The notes: generated by a model not told the origin, from the sequence alone. A stretch of 64,000 bases of DNA from Streptomyces sp. DH41 (GCF_029813785.1 NZ_JARVKY010000022.1:1-64000); one strand, 5' to 3'; positions 51,222-59,888 are shown, counted from the first letter of the stretch. Numbers and translations are program-made.

Positions 51222-51251
51222 CCCGGCAGCCCGCCCGGCCGGGCTGCCGGG
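51222..51251. terminator. Perfect 12-bp stem terminator between convergent genes
   Basis: CCCGGCAGCCCG and CGGGCTGCCGGG are exact reverse complements around a 6-nt loop. It lies 11 bp after the STAND gene and 6 bp before the antiporter stop, so it serves both. Confidence 0.82.
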
Positions 51252-51257
51252 TTCCGC

Positions 51258-52580
51258 TCAGTTCACGTCCGCCGCCGGCGCCGTCGAGGTCCCGTCCTGG
51301 GGTCGCGGGGCCGCGGGGGACCCGTGAACGGGGTGCGCGGCGCGGTCCCGCTCGGCCAGGCGGCGCGTCAGGAGCAGGAGCGGCTGGGTGAACAGGGTGG
51401 TGGCGAGGGCCATGAAGACCAGCACCGTATAGAGCTGGGCGCTCAAGAGGCCCGCCTGAAGGCCCGCGTTGAGAGCGATCAGCTCGGTCAGGCCCCGGGC
51501 GCTGAGCAGTACGCCGACGGTCCGCGCGTCGTGCCGGTCCAGTCCGCCGAGCCGTGCCGCGAACGTTCCGCTGCCGATCTTGGTCGTGACGGCGAGCACG
51601 GTCACCACCAGCAGGACGGCCCACCCCGTGCCGTTCATGCTGTTCAACGCCACGGACTGCCCGGAGACCACGAAGAAGAACGGCAGCAGCAGCGAGCTGA
51701 CGTCATGCAACGGCCGCAGCAGGTCCGGGTCGAGCGTGCCGCCCTCCTCGCGCGGGACCACCACCCCCGCGAGCAGCGCTCCGAAGATCACGTGCAGCCC
51801 GAGAGAGTGCGTCACCCACGCGGACCCGAGGGCGAAGCCGATGAGCAGCGCCAGCCGCAGCGAGGGCTCCATCCGCGTGCGCCACAGCAGCCGGCGCAGC
51901 ACCGGCCGGGCCGCGAGCACCATCACCGTGACGAAGCCGACGGCGAGCGCCACCCGCCACGGCCAGGCGAGCGCGGCCTGCTCACCGCCGCTGTCCATCA
52001 GCGCCGCGGCCAGCACCGTCCAGCACACCGCGTCCAGCACCCCGGCCGCCGAGACCGCCACCACACCCGGCACGGACCGGGACAGCTCGTTCTCCCGCAC
52101 GATGGCCGTCAGCACGGGCACCGCCGTTATCGTCAGGGCCACCCCGGCGAACACCACCATGGCGGGGGAGAGGTCACGCGGCATGCCGAGGGCACGCAGC
52201 TCCTCCCGGAACAGCAGCGCACCCCCGCAACCCACGGCCATCGGCACCACGAACGAGGCGAGCGCCACGGTCAGCGAGGCGCGGACCCGGTCCCCGAGGA
52301 TCTTCAGATCCAGCTCGTAGCCCACCGCGAACAGAAAGACCACCAGCGCGAACTGCGCGAAGCCGGTCAGCGCCGGGCCGATCTCCTCGGGGAACAACGA
52401 CGCGTACGCGTCCGGCGCCAGGGCGCCGAGCAGAGAGGGACCGAGCGCGATGCCCGCCGACAACTGGCCGACGATGTACGGCTGTCTCAGCCTCCTGGCC
52501 AGCCAGCCGGCCGCGTGAGCGGCCACCAGGACGAGAGCCGACGCACCCACGAAGTGCGTGACCACCGAGTCAGGGCTCAA
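51258..52580 (-). CDS. CPA2-type sodium/proton antiporter
   Basis: A 440-residue membrane protein with about 12 helices, of the cation:proton antiporter-2 (KefB/NapA-like) family. Seen are RRLRQPYIVGQLSAGIALGP, FAQFALVVFLFAVGYELDLK, the unwound-helix region VFAGVALTITAVPVLTAI, and LLSARGLTELIALNAGLQAG. It has no TrkA-N regulatory domain. The start is a TTG at 52580, with GGAGG five bases upstream; no ATG lies nearby in frame. It is embedded in the conflict island on the opposite strand and diverges from the hydrolase-caspase operon over a 130-bp promoter region. A role as ion-flux component is possible but unproven. Confidence 0.85.
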   Translation of the reverse strand: MSPDSVVTHFVGASALVLVAAHAAGWLARRLRQPYIVGQLSAGIALGPSLLGALAPDAYASLFPEEIGPALTGFAQFALVVFLFAVGYELDLKILGDRVRASLTVALASFVVPMAVGCGGALLFREELRALGMPRDLSPAMVVFAGVALTITAVPVLTAIVRENELSRSVPGVVAVSAAGVLDAVCWTVLAAALMDSGGEQAALAWPWRVALAVGFVTVMVLAARPVLRRLLWRTRMEPSLRLALLIGFALGSAWVTHSLGLHVIFGALLAGVVVPREEGGTLDPDLLRPLHDVSSLLLPFFFVVSGQSVALNSMNGTGWAVLLVVTVLAVTTKIGSGTFAARLGGLDRHDARTVGVLLSARGLTELIALNAGLQAGLLSAQLYTVLVFMALATTLFTQPLLLLTRRLAERDRAAHPVHGSPAAPRPQDGTSTAPAADVN

Positions 52581-52710
52581 CCGTGCCTCCGCAGGAATCG
52601 TTCGGTCGCCGTCAATCCGCGTCCGTTTTCGCCAACCTCCCTAGACTGAGGGCAGCTTGGCTTCGCGGCGCAGGTCGTACACCGGTTTTCACCAGGAGCA
52701 CGGGGGGCAC

Positions 52711-53886
52711 ATGACGGCGGTCGTCTTCATCCACGGCACGGGGGTTCGCGAACCGGGCTTCTCTGCGCTCGCGGGGCGCTTCTCCGTCGGAGTGACGGGG
52801 CTGCGCGGCGGACTGCGCATCGTGCCGTACTACTGGGGTGGCGAGCACGGGGCGACGCTCGCCGCCGGCGGGGCGAGCCTGCCGCCGGCTTCCGGCACCA
52901 GCCGAGGCGGCCCTTCCGTCCCGGGCGCCGGTGACGACGACACGGCGGCCTGGGCCGCCCTCTACGCCGACCCGTACGCCGAACTCGCCCTCGCCGCCGG
53001 TACCGCTGCCGGAGCCGCCTCGGCGACCGAGCTGCCGCCGGGCTCCCCGCCACCGGACCAGCACCTCCGGGCCAGGCTGGCCGCCCTCGCCGCCGAGGGC
53101 GACGCACCGGCGGCCGACCTGGGCCCCGGTCTGGCGCGCGCCGCCGCCGACCTGGCCGCCCACCCGCTGCTCGGCGCCGCGGCCGCCGCCCTCACCCCGG
53201 ACGACCTCCCGGGCCTCGCCGCCCGCGGCCTGACCGCCCAGGTCATCGCCGGAGTCCTCGACTCCGACGCGCCCCTCGTGCCGGCCGGCGTCACCCGGGA
53301 CGCCGTCACCGACCGGCTCGCCCAGGCCCTCGGCGCACCGGCCCCCGGAACGGAACGCGGCGCGCGCTCCCTGGCACTGAGGGTCGCCGGCTCCGCCGCC
53401 TCCCGCGCCGTCGTACGCCGCCGCCGCGCCCTCACCGAGGCCGCCCACCCGGCCGCCGGAGACGTCCTGCGCTACCTCAGCCGCGGCGAGGCGGTCCGCG
53501 CCGGACTGCGCACCCTGCTCGGCGGGCTGGAGCCGCCCGTCGCGATCGTCGCCCACAGCCTCGGCGGCATCATCGCCCTGGACACCCTGGTCCTCACCCC
53601 GCTGCCCCAGGTGCGGCTGCTGGTCACCGCCGGTTCCCAGGGCCCGTTCCTGTACGAGTCCGGGTCCCTGCCCTCCCTCGAACCCCCGGCGCCGCTGCCG
53701 GACCACTTCCCCGACTGGCTGAACCTCTACGACCCCCGAGACCTGCTCTCCTACCTGGGCGCCGGCCTGTTCCCGGGCCGGGTGACCGACGTGGCCGTCG
53801 ACAGCCGTCAGCCGTTCCCGGCCGCGCACAGCGCCTACTGGACCAACCCGGCCGTGTACCGGCACATCGTGGACCGGCTCCCGTGA
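52711..53886 (+). CDS. Alpha/beta hydrolase, putative effector of the conflict island
   Basis: A 391-residue serine hydrolase. The first strand MTAVVFIHGTGVREPG gives the oxyanion-hole HGTG. The nucleophile elbow is VAHSLGGI (Ser283), the acid is in NLYDPRDLLSYLG, and the His in AAHSAYW. A 150-residue Ala-rich lid region lies between strand 1 and the elbow. There is no signal peptide, so substrates are likely cytoplasmic (lipids or esters). ATG 52711 follows GGAGCACGGGGGG. The GTGA overlap with the caspase gene means the two are co-translated. Hydrolases of this type are known effectors in EAD/STAND conflict systems, which is the reading I prefer. Confidence 0.85.
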   Translation: MTAVVFIHGTGVREPGFSALAGRFSVGVTGLRGGLRIVPYYWGGEHGATLAAGGASLPPASGTSRGGPSVPGAGDDDTAAWAALYADPYAELALAAGTAAGAASATELPPGSPPPDQHLRARLAALAAEGDAPAADLGPGLARAAADLAAHPLLGAAAAALTPDDLPGLAARGLTAQVIAGVLDSDAPLVPAGVTRDAVTDRLAQALGAPAPGTERGARSLALRVAGSAASRAVVRRRRALTEAAHPAAGDVLRYLSRGEAVRAGLRTLLGGLEPPVAIVAHSLGGIIALDTLVLTPLPQVRLLVTAGSQGPFLYESGSLPSLEPPAPLPDHFPDWLNLYDPRDLLSYLGAGLFPGRVTDVAVDSRQPFPAAHSAYWTNPAVYRHIVDRLP

Positions 53887-55016
53887 CCGGCCCGCTGACC
53901 GCCCCGGCCGTGGACCCGGCGCGGGTGCACGCGCTCGTCGTCGGCGTGGAGGCCTACGACGCCGGCGACGGCTGGGACCTGCCCGGACCCGCCCGGGACG
54001 CGGTCCGCTTCCACCGCCTGCTGCGGGCGGCCGGCGTACCCGAGGCCAACATCCGGCTGCACCTCGCCCCGTTGCCGCCGTACGTCCCCGAAGTGCCGTA
54101 CGCGCCCGCCGACCACGCCACGCTGCGCCGGGTCCTGGTCCGTGAACTCCCCGCCGCCCCGGGCGACGTGCTCTGGGTGTGGTGGGGCGGGCACGGTGTC
54201 CTCGACCGGTCCGGGCAGCTGCGGCTGTTCTGCGCGGACGCCACCACCGACGACAAGCTGGGCATCGACCTGGACTCGGCACTCGCCCGGTACGCCGGGG
54301 ACGCCGTGCCCGGCTTCGCGGACCAGCTGTGGATCGTGGACGCCTGCGAGACCTTCGAGGAGGCGCTCGCCTTCCGGGAGCCGCTGCCGCCCGACGCGCT
54401 GCCCGTGGGACGGCGCAGCACCGCGCACCGGCAGACCGAGCTGCGGGCCGCCGGGCGGGGCCGGGCCGCCGCCAACGACCCGGTGCGCGCCACGGGCCTG
54501 TTCTCCGACGTTCTGCTCGCCCTGCTGGCGGACCGGACCGCCGTACTGCCCGCCCCGCCCGATGCGGAGGAACTGTTTCCGGCCGTACGAACGCGTATCG
54601 CCGCCCTCAGGGACGCGGGTCGTACTCTGCAGTATCCCGAGATCCGGCTGCGCAGCCCCGAACGCACCGAGATCCTCACCCCGGTGGGACCGGGCGGCCG
54701 GGAGCGGCAGGCCTCCCCGCTGCTGCGGGCCGTGGACGCCCTCCTCGCCTATCCGCTGATGAGCGACCCGACCGAGCGTCAGACGGTGGTCGCCACGCTG
54801 GGCACGCACGTCACCGGGACACTGCCCCGTCACACCAAGGCGCGCACGGACGCGACGGGGATCCTCAACGGGCTCGCACGGCACCATCCGCACGCGGTCT
54901 GGGACCTGTTCGACGCTGTGGTGTCCGTCGACGACGACCCGGTACGGAGAGCCGAACTCGCCTCGGCGCTCGGGGAATTGTCGGACTCCACGAGGCGACC
55001 GCGAGCAGGGGGATGA
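53883..55016 (+). CDS. Caspase-family protease with C-terminal effector-associated domain
   Basis: A 377-residue protein. Residues 15-170 form the caspase-hemoglobinase fold: HALVVGVEAYDAGDGWDLPG, the catalytic His104 in WVWWGGHGVL and the catalytic Cys155 in LWIVDACETFEEAL. Both dyad residues are present. Residues about 279-376 (SPLLRAVDALLAYPLMSDPT, then NGLARHHPHAVWDLFDAVVS) form a helical EAD2-like domain similar in pattern to the N-terminus of the VMAP-type protein at 43851. Homotypic pairing would recruit this protease to the MoxR/STAND switch, after which it could kill or arrest the cell by proteolysis. GTG 53883 overlaps the hydrolase stop. Targets are unknown. Confidence 0.88.
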   Translation: MTGPLTAPAVDPARVHALVVGVEAYDAGDGWDLPGPARDAVRFHRLLRAAGVPEANIRLHLAPLPPYVPEVPYAPADHATLRRVLVRELPAAPGDVLWVWWGGHGVLDRSGQLRLFCADATTDDKLGIDLDSALARYAGDAVPGFADQLWIVDACETFEEALAFREPLPPDALPVGRRSTAHRQTELRAAGRGRAAANDPVRATGLFSDVLLALLADRTAVLPAPPDAEELFPAVRTRIAALRDAGRTLQYPEIRLRSPERTEILTPVGPGGRERQASPLLRAVDALLAYPLMSDPTERQTVVATLGTHVTGTLPRHTKARTDATGILNGLARHHPHAVWDLFDAVVSVDDDPVRRAELASALGELSDSTRRPRAGG

Positions 55017-55117
55017 TCGGGTGGCGTGATCGTACGGTTTTCGACATGGGCCGGAATGGTCATGATGGAAAAAGGACACGGGGCATCGAGTGCCACCGTG
55101 CGAGAAGGGGGAGCATC

Positions 55118-55354
55118 TTGGACCAGCCGCCCGCTCTGCGCCATGCCGAAGTCGCCACCCGTGAACAGCCGGTCGCCCCAGGGCGCGTCGACGTCTGGGA
55201 GTCGGATCTGGTGGACGTCGCGGCGCTGCCCCTGACCGCCGTGGACGGTCTCACGCCGCTCCGTCCCACCGTCCGCCTTCTCGAAGAGGTCCTGCGCGCA
55301 CGCGGCAGCATCAGGGGCGGCGAGGGCGGCGGTGGCGGCGCCCGGGCCGAATAG
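55118..55354 (+). CDS. Small TTG-started peptide, candidate substrate of the HExxH enzyme
   Basis: A 78-residue ORF. TTG at 55118 has GGGGGAG four bases upstream, the only good ribosome site nearby. An N-terminal polar part (LDQPPALRHAEVATREQPVA, TTG-encoded Met first) is followed by a central segment, DVWESDLVDVAALPLTAVDG and TPLRPTVRLLEEVLRARG, that resembles leader regions of FxSxx-COOH-type precursors. The end is a Gly-rich tail, RGGEGGGGGARAE, without the F-x-S-x-x terminus. It lies 142 bp before an HExxH peptide-modification protein. A precursor or adaptor role is inference; it could also be a plain small regulator. Confidence 0.55.
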   Translation: MDQPPALRHAEVATREQPVAPGRVDVWESDLVDVAALPLTAVDGLTPLRPTVRLLEEVLRARGSIRGGEGGGGGARAE

Positions 55355-55496
55355 CCACCGCCCGCACCCGACGACGGAGCCCGACGACAGAGGCCCCGAA
55401 GACACCCGGACACAGGACCCGGAGACGAAGCCCCCGACGAGGCCGCCCGCTCGCCGGGGCCCCCGCATGCCCGCCCCCGACCGGAGGTTCCCGCCC

Positions 55497-57401
55497 ATGA
55501 CCAGCGAGCCGCGCCCCGCCCCGTTCCGCGTGCCGGACCGGCTCTTCGCGGAGCTGGCCGCCGGAGGCGGTTCCACGGAGGCCATCGCCTTCCTGGAACG
55601 CGGTGAGCGGGCACGGCGACTGCTCCTGCTGCGGACGCTGCTGGACCGGCTCGCGGAGCTGCCCACACCGCTCACCCCGGTCGCCGAGGCCTGGGACACG
55701 TTCAAGGCGGCTGCCGAGCGTGCGCCCGAGGCGGCCGACCGGCTGCTGCTCGCGCCGACGACAGGTGGCTGGATCGCCCATACGCTGCGCCGGGTGCACG
55801 GCACCGCGACGGGTCCGCCCCTGTGGGCGGAGGCAGGCCGGCTGAACGTCCTGGCGCTCACCGCGGCCCTGCACGCCGGTACGGAGACGTCGCTCACGGT
55901 CCCCCTCACCGACGGCGCTCTGCCCCTGCCGGGCCTCGGCCTGCTCCGCCTCCCGGCCACACCACCGGGTCCGACCGTCGCACGGGCCGTGGCAAGAGCG
56001 GGCGAACTGACCCTCTCCGGCCCCCCGGCACCGGACGGCTCCCGCACCTCCGTGACATGCCGCCCGACGACATCACCGGCGAACGGAAGCGAGCCGGACG
56101 AACCACGCCCGCCCGGCCCCGGTCTACCCGGCCCGAGTCCGGCCGGTCCTGCGCCTGCTGCCCGTCCGGCTGGTCCTGCGCCCGCTCCCCGTGCGGCTGG
56201 TCCTGCGTCCGCTCCCCGTCCGGCCGAAGCTCCGCCGGCCCCCGCAGTGGGCTCTGACCCGGGTGCGGACCCCGACCCCGCAGCCGCCGCCTGGCTCCCC
56301 CTGCGCACTCTCACCCACACCACCCCCACCGGCCCCGTCGCCATACCCCTCGACGATCTCGACCCCTACCGCGACCTCGACGACCCGGTGCCGCCCGCCC
56401 GGCTCGCCGCCGGGGAGGCGGCTCAGTGGCAGCGGCTCTTCGACGACGCCGTCGCGATCCTCGCCGGGGCGGGCACCGGCCAGGGGCCGGGGCGGCTGGA
56501 CCCGGCGGTCGTCCGGGCCGTCGTGCCGTACGGCCGCACCGCTCTCACCCCGCCCGCTCCGCCGACCGTCGAGGTCTCCGCCTCCAGCGGCGACTCCTAC
56601 GGCGCCATGGTGATATCCCGCCCCGGATCCGCGCTCGCCCTCGCCGAAACCCTCGTCCACGAGTTCCAGCACAGCAAGCTCGCCGCGCTCCTGCACCTCT
56701 TCCCCCTCCTCGACGACGATCGCGAGGAGCGCTTCTACGCTCCCTGGCGTGCCGACCCGCGCCACCTCACGGGACTGCTGCACGGCGCGTACGCCTTCAC
56801 CGGCGTCGCCGGCTTCTGGCGGGACCGGCTGACCGAGCCGGCGCACGCCGAGACCGCGGCCTATCACTTCGCGCTGCGCCGGCTGCAGAGCCGGCTGGTC
56901 GTGCGCACCCTGCTGACCAGCGCCCGGCTCACGGCCCCGGGGCACCGTCTGGTGGCGGGACTCGCCCGGACCCTGGACGGGTGGCTGCGTGTGCCCGTCG
57001 ACCCGGCCGTACGAGCGCGGGCCCGTACGGCCGCCGCCCTGCACCGCACCCAGTGGCGGCTGCGCAACGTCGCCGCACCGGACACGCCGGCCGACGATGC
57101 CGCGCCGACCGGGCCGGCCGACGGTGCCCTCCGTTTCCGCCCGGACCGCGGCTTCTGGCCCGACACCCGCACCCGCGCCTTCGCCCTCCGCCCCGCCGAC
57201 CCCCGCACCCCCGACGAGCACCTCGCCGCCGGCGATCCGGCCACCGCGCTGGACGGCTACGCCAAGGACCTGGCCCGTGACCCGGCCGACCCGCACGCGC
57301 TGTCCGGCTGGATCGTCGCCCGCGCGGTCCTGGACCCGGGCCACTCCACCCGCCGTCCGCTCGCCCGCCCGGAGCTGCTCCGGCCGCGGCCGGGCGGCTG
57401 A
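55497..57401 (+). CDS. HExxH protein of the aKG-dependent peptide beta-hydroxylase type
   Basis: A 634-residue protein. The metal motif ALAETLVHEFQHSKLAALLH is central (HEFQH at 388-392), followed by the conserved YAPWRADPRHLTGLLHGAYAF block. This is the signature of the HExxH proteins proposed to be alpha-ketoglutarate-dependent peptide beta-hydroxylases, often tied to FxSxx-COOH RiPP-like systems. An N-terminal helical domain (1-230) and a Pro/Ala/Gly linker (about 230-300) precede it, and one TPR-like helix pair (DPATALDGYAKDLARDPADP) lies near the end. ATG 55497 follows GGAGG by nine bases. No radical SAM enzyme is near, unlike standard FxSxx loci. It could modify the upstream peptide or another protein of the island. 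Confidence 0.8.
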   Translation: MTSEPRPAPFRVPDRLFAELAAGGGSTEAIAFLERGERARRLLLLRTLLDRLAELPTPLTPVAEAWDTFKAAAERAPEAADRLLLAPTTGGWIAHTLRRVHGTATGPPLWAEAGRLNVLALTAALHAGTETSLTVPLTDGALPLPGLGLLRLPATPPGPTVARAVARAGELTLSGPPAPDGSRTSVTCRPTTSPANGSEPDEPRPPGPGLPGPSPAGPAPAARPAGPAPAPRAAGPASAPRPAEAPPAPAVGSDPGADPDPAAAAWLPLRTLTHTTPTGPVAIPLDDLDPYRDLDDPVPPARLAAGEAAQWQRLFDDAVAILAGAGTGQGPGRLDPAVVRAVVPYGRTALTPPAPPTVEVSASSGDSYGAMVISRPGSALALAETLVHEFQHSKLAALLHLFPLLDDDREERFYAPWRADPRHLTGLLHGAYAFTGVAGFWRDRLTEPAHAETAAYHFALRRLQSRLVVRTLLTSARLTAPGHRLVAGLARTLDGWLRVPVDPAVRARARTAAALHRTQWRLRNVAAPDTPADDAAPTGPADGALRFRPDRGFWPDTRTRAFALRPADPRTPDEHLAAGDPATALDGYAKDLARDPADPHALSGWIVARAVLDPGHSTRRPLARPELLRPRPGG

Positions 57402-57485
57402 CCCGTCGCGCAGGGTCCGCGCGAGCCGGGGACGGGTCTGCGCAACCGGGGGGTGAACAGGCGCCCGAATGGTCAGGATGGAGGC

Positions 57486-58709
57486 ATGGGATTCCAAGTC
57501 GACTCCGAAGCCGGGCGGCTCACCCGCGTCATCCTGCACCGGCCGGATCTCGAGCTCAAAAGGCTCACCCCCAGCAACAAGGACGCCCTTCTCTTCGACG
57601 ACGTGCTGTGGGTGCGCCGGGCGCGCGCCGAGCACGACGGGTTCGCCGACGTGCTCCGCGACCGCGGGGTCGCCGTGCACCTCTTCGGTGACCTGCTCAC
57701 CGAGACCCTGGACCTTCCGGCGGCCCGCCGGCTCGTCCTGGACCGCGTCTTCGACGAGAAGGAGTACGGAGTGCTGGCCACGGACCATCTCCGGGCCGCC
57801 TTCGACACCCTGCCCGCCCGCGAGCTCGCCGAGGTCCTGGTCGGCGGCATGACCAAACGGGAGTTCCTGGACGCCCACCCGGAGCCGACCTCCGTGCGCT
57901 TCCACGCCATGGAGCTGGACGACTTCGTGCTCGGACCGCTGCCCAACCACCTCTTCACCCGGGACACCTCGGCCTGGATCTACGACGGCGTCTCCATCAA
58001 CGCCATGCGCTGGCCCGCCCGGCAGCGCGAGACGGTCCACTTCGAGGCGATCTACCGGCACCACCCGCTGTTCCGCGACGAGACGTTCCACCTCTGGTCC
58101 GAGGGGCAGGCCGACTACCCCTCCACCATCGAGGGCGGCGACGTCCTCGTCATCGGCAACGGCGCCGTGCTCATCGGCATGAGCGAACGGACCACGCCCC
58201 AGGCCGTCGAGATGCTCGCGTACAAGCTGTTCGCGGCGGGCTCCGCGCGCACCATCGTGGCCCTCGACATGCCCAAGCGGCGGGCCTTCATGCACCTCGA
58301 CACCGTGATGACGATGGTCGACGGTGACACCTTCACCCAGTACGCCGGGCTGGGCATGCTGCGCTCCTACACCATCGAGCCGGGCGTGGGCGAAAAGGAG
58401 CTGAAGGTCACCGACCATCCGCCGGAGCACATGCACCGCGCGATGGCCGCCGCCCTGGGACTGAACGAGATCCGGGTGCTCACCGCGACCCAGGACGTGC
58501 ACGCCGCCGAACGCGAGCAGTGGGACGACGGCTGCAACGTCCTGGCCGTCGAGCCGGGCGTCGTCGTCGCCTACGAACGCAACTCCACCACCAACACCCA
58601 CCTGCGCAAGCAGGGCATCGAGGTGATCGAGATCCCGGGCAGCGAGCTGGGCCGGGGCAGGGGCGGGCCGCGGTGCATGAGCTGCCCGGTGGAACGGCAG
58701 GCCGTATAA
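57486..58709 (+). CDS. arcA: Arginine deiminase
   Basis: A 407-residue amidinotransferase-fold enzyme that converts L-arginine to citrulline and ammonia. Motifs include VDSEAGRLTRVILHRPDLEL at the N-terminus, LFTRDTSAWIYDGVSINAMR, the guanidinium-binding IEGGDVLVIGNG, the catalytic His in RRAFMHLDTVMTM, and the catalytic Cys397 in GGPRCMSCPVER at the C-terminus. It is full length. ATG 57486 is preceded by GGATGGAGG. It lies 61 bp upstream of an ornithine carbamoyltransferase gene, but the AT-rich patch between them suggests that the second gene also has its own promoter. Confidence 0.95.
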   Translation: MGFQVDSEAGRLTRVILHRPDLELKRLTPSNKDALLFDDVLWVRRARAEHDGFADVLRDRGVAVHLFGDLLTETLDLPAARRLVLDRVFDEKEYGVLATDHLRAAFDTLPARELAEVLVGGMTKREFLDAHPEPTSVRFHAMELDDFVLGPLPNHLFTRDTSAWIYDGVSINAMRWPARQRETVHFEAIYRHHPLFRDETFHLWSEGQADYPSTIEGGDVLVIGNGAVLIGMSERTTPQAVEMLAYKLFAAGSARTIVALDMPKRRAFMHLDTVMTMVDGDTFTQYAGLGMLRSYTIEPGVGEKELKVTDHPPEHMHRAMAAALGLNEIRVLTATQDVHAAEREQWDDGCNVLAVEPGVVVAYERNSTTNTHLRKQGIEVIEIPGSELGRGRGGPRCMSCPVERQAV

Positions 58710-58745
58710 AGATTCAAAGTCTCGTATACAATTCCATAAAGACCC
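58704..58745 (+). promoter_or_regulatory. AT-rich promoter/operator patch before arcB
   Basis: About 40 bp of low G+C interrupt the 70%+ background. CGTATA occurs at 58704 and again at 58724, exactly 20 bp apart, each followed by a related AT-rich string, and TACAAT at 58728-58733 fits a -10 box. The spaced repeats may bind a regulator such as ArgR, but no clear ARG box is seen. Confidence 0.45.
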
Positions 58746-58770
58746 GTCCCCGTACCTCTGGAGCGCCCCC

Positions 58771-59778
58771 ATGGCGACAGTCCCGATCGCCCTCTCCGGC
58801 CGCCACTTCCTCAAGGAGCTCGACTTCACCGCTCAGGAGTTCCGCGGCCTGGTCGAGCTGGCCGCGGAGCTGAAGGCCGCCAAGAAGGCCGGGGCCGAGA
58901 CGCGGTATCTGCGGGGGAAGAACATCGCGCTGATCTTCGAGAAGACGTCGACGCGCACCCGGTGCGCGTTCGAGGTCGCCGCCGCCGACCAGGGCGCCTC
59001 GACGACGTACCTCGACCCCGCCGGCTCGCAGATCGGCCACAAGGAGTCCGTGAAGGACACCGGGCGCGTGCTGGGGCGCATGTTCGACGGGATCGAGTAC
59101 CGGGGCGACAGCCAGCAGAAGGTCGAGGAGTTGGCCGCCTTCGCCGGGGTGCCCGTCTACAACGGTCTGACCGACGACTGGCACCCCACCCAGATGCTCG
59201 CCGACGTCCTGACCATGACCGAGCACAGCGACCGGCCCCTGCAGGAGATCACCTTCGCCTACCTCGGCGACGCCCGCTTCAACATGGGCAACTCCTACCT
59301 GGTCACCGGCGCCCTGCTCGGCATGGACGTACGCATCGTCGCCCCGAAGTCCTACTGGCCCGCCCAGGAGGTCGTCGACCGGGCGAAGGAGCTCGCCGAG
59401 TCGAGCGGGGCGCGCGTCACGCTCACCGAGACCCTGGACGAGGGGGTGCGCGGCGCCGACTTCGTCGTCACCGACGTCTGGGTCTCCATGGGCGAGCCCA
59501 AGGAGGTCTGGGACGAGCGGATCAAGGCGCTCGCGCCGTACGCCGTGACCATGGACGTCCTGCGCGCCACCGGCAACCCGGACGTCAAGTTCCTGCACTG
59601 CCTGCCGGCCTTCCACGACCTGGGCACCAAGGTCGGCCAGGAGATCTTCGAGGCTCACGGCCTCGACTCCCTGGAGGTCACGGACGAGGTCTTCGAGTCC
59701 GCGCACTCGGTCGTCTTCGACGAGGCGGAGAACCGCCTGCACACCATCAAGGCGGTCCTGGTCGCCACGCTGGCCTGA
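58771..59778 (+). CDS. arcB: Ornithine carbamoyltransferase (catabolic, ADI pathway)
   Basis: A 335-residue enzyme with every family signature: carbamoyl-phosphate loop FEKTSTRTRCAFEVAAADQG, DDWHPTQMLADVL, the ornithine-binding VWVSMGEP, and FLHCLPAFHD. Next to arginine deiminase it most probably runs in the catabolic direction, phosphorolysing citrulline to ornithine and carbamoyl phosphate. No carbamate kinase gene is in the window, so ATP recovery would depend on a distant arcC or the carbamoyl phosphate is used for biosynthesis. A biosynthetic ArgF role cannot be excluded from sequence alone. Confidence 0.93.
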   Translation: MATVPIALSGRHFLKELDFTAQEFRGLVELAAELKAAKKAGAETRYLRGKNIALIFEKTSTRTRCAFEVAAADQGASTTYLDPAGSQIGHKESVKDTGRVLGRMFDGIEYRGDSQQKVEELAAFAGVPVYNGLTDDWHPTQMLADVLTMTEHSDRPLQEITFAYLGDARFNMGNSYLVTGALLGMDVRIVAPKSYWPAQEVVDRAKELAESSGARVTLTETLDEGVRGADFVVTDVWVSMGEPKEVWDERIKALAPYAVTMDVLRATGNPDVKFLHCLPAFHDLGTKVGQEIFEAHGLDSLEVTDEVFESAHSVVFDEAENRLHTIKAVLVATLA

Positions 59779-59888
59779 CCGACGCCGACCGTTATTCTGA
59801 CCGGCGGCCCCGGAGCCACCCCTTCCGGCGCCACCGGCCGCGACCACCGTCGCGCCCCCCGCACCACCAGAAACGAGCACCACCCGCA

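Noticed and set aside
43851..57401. Island considered as a standard FxSxx-COOH RiPP locus
   Set aside because: There is no FxsB-like radical SAM gene and no peptide ending in F-x-S-x-x; the VMAP/MoxR and caspase genes fit a conflict system better.
58704..58745. AT-rich patch considered as a classical ARG box
   Set aside because: The dyad expected of an ARG box (TGAAT/ATTCA halves) is not present; only a partial ATTCA is seen. I kept it only as a general promoter patch.
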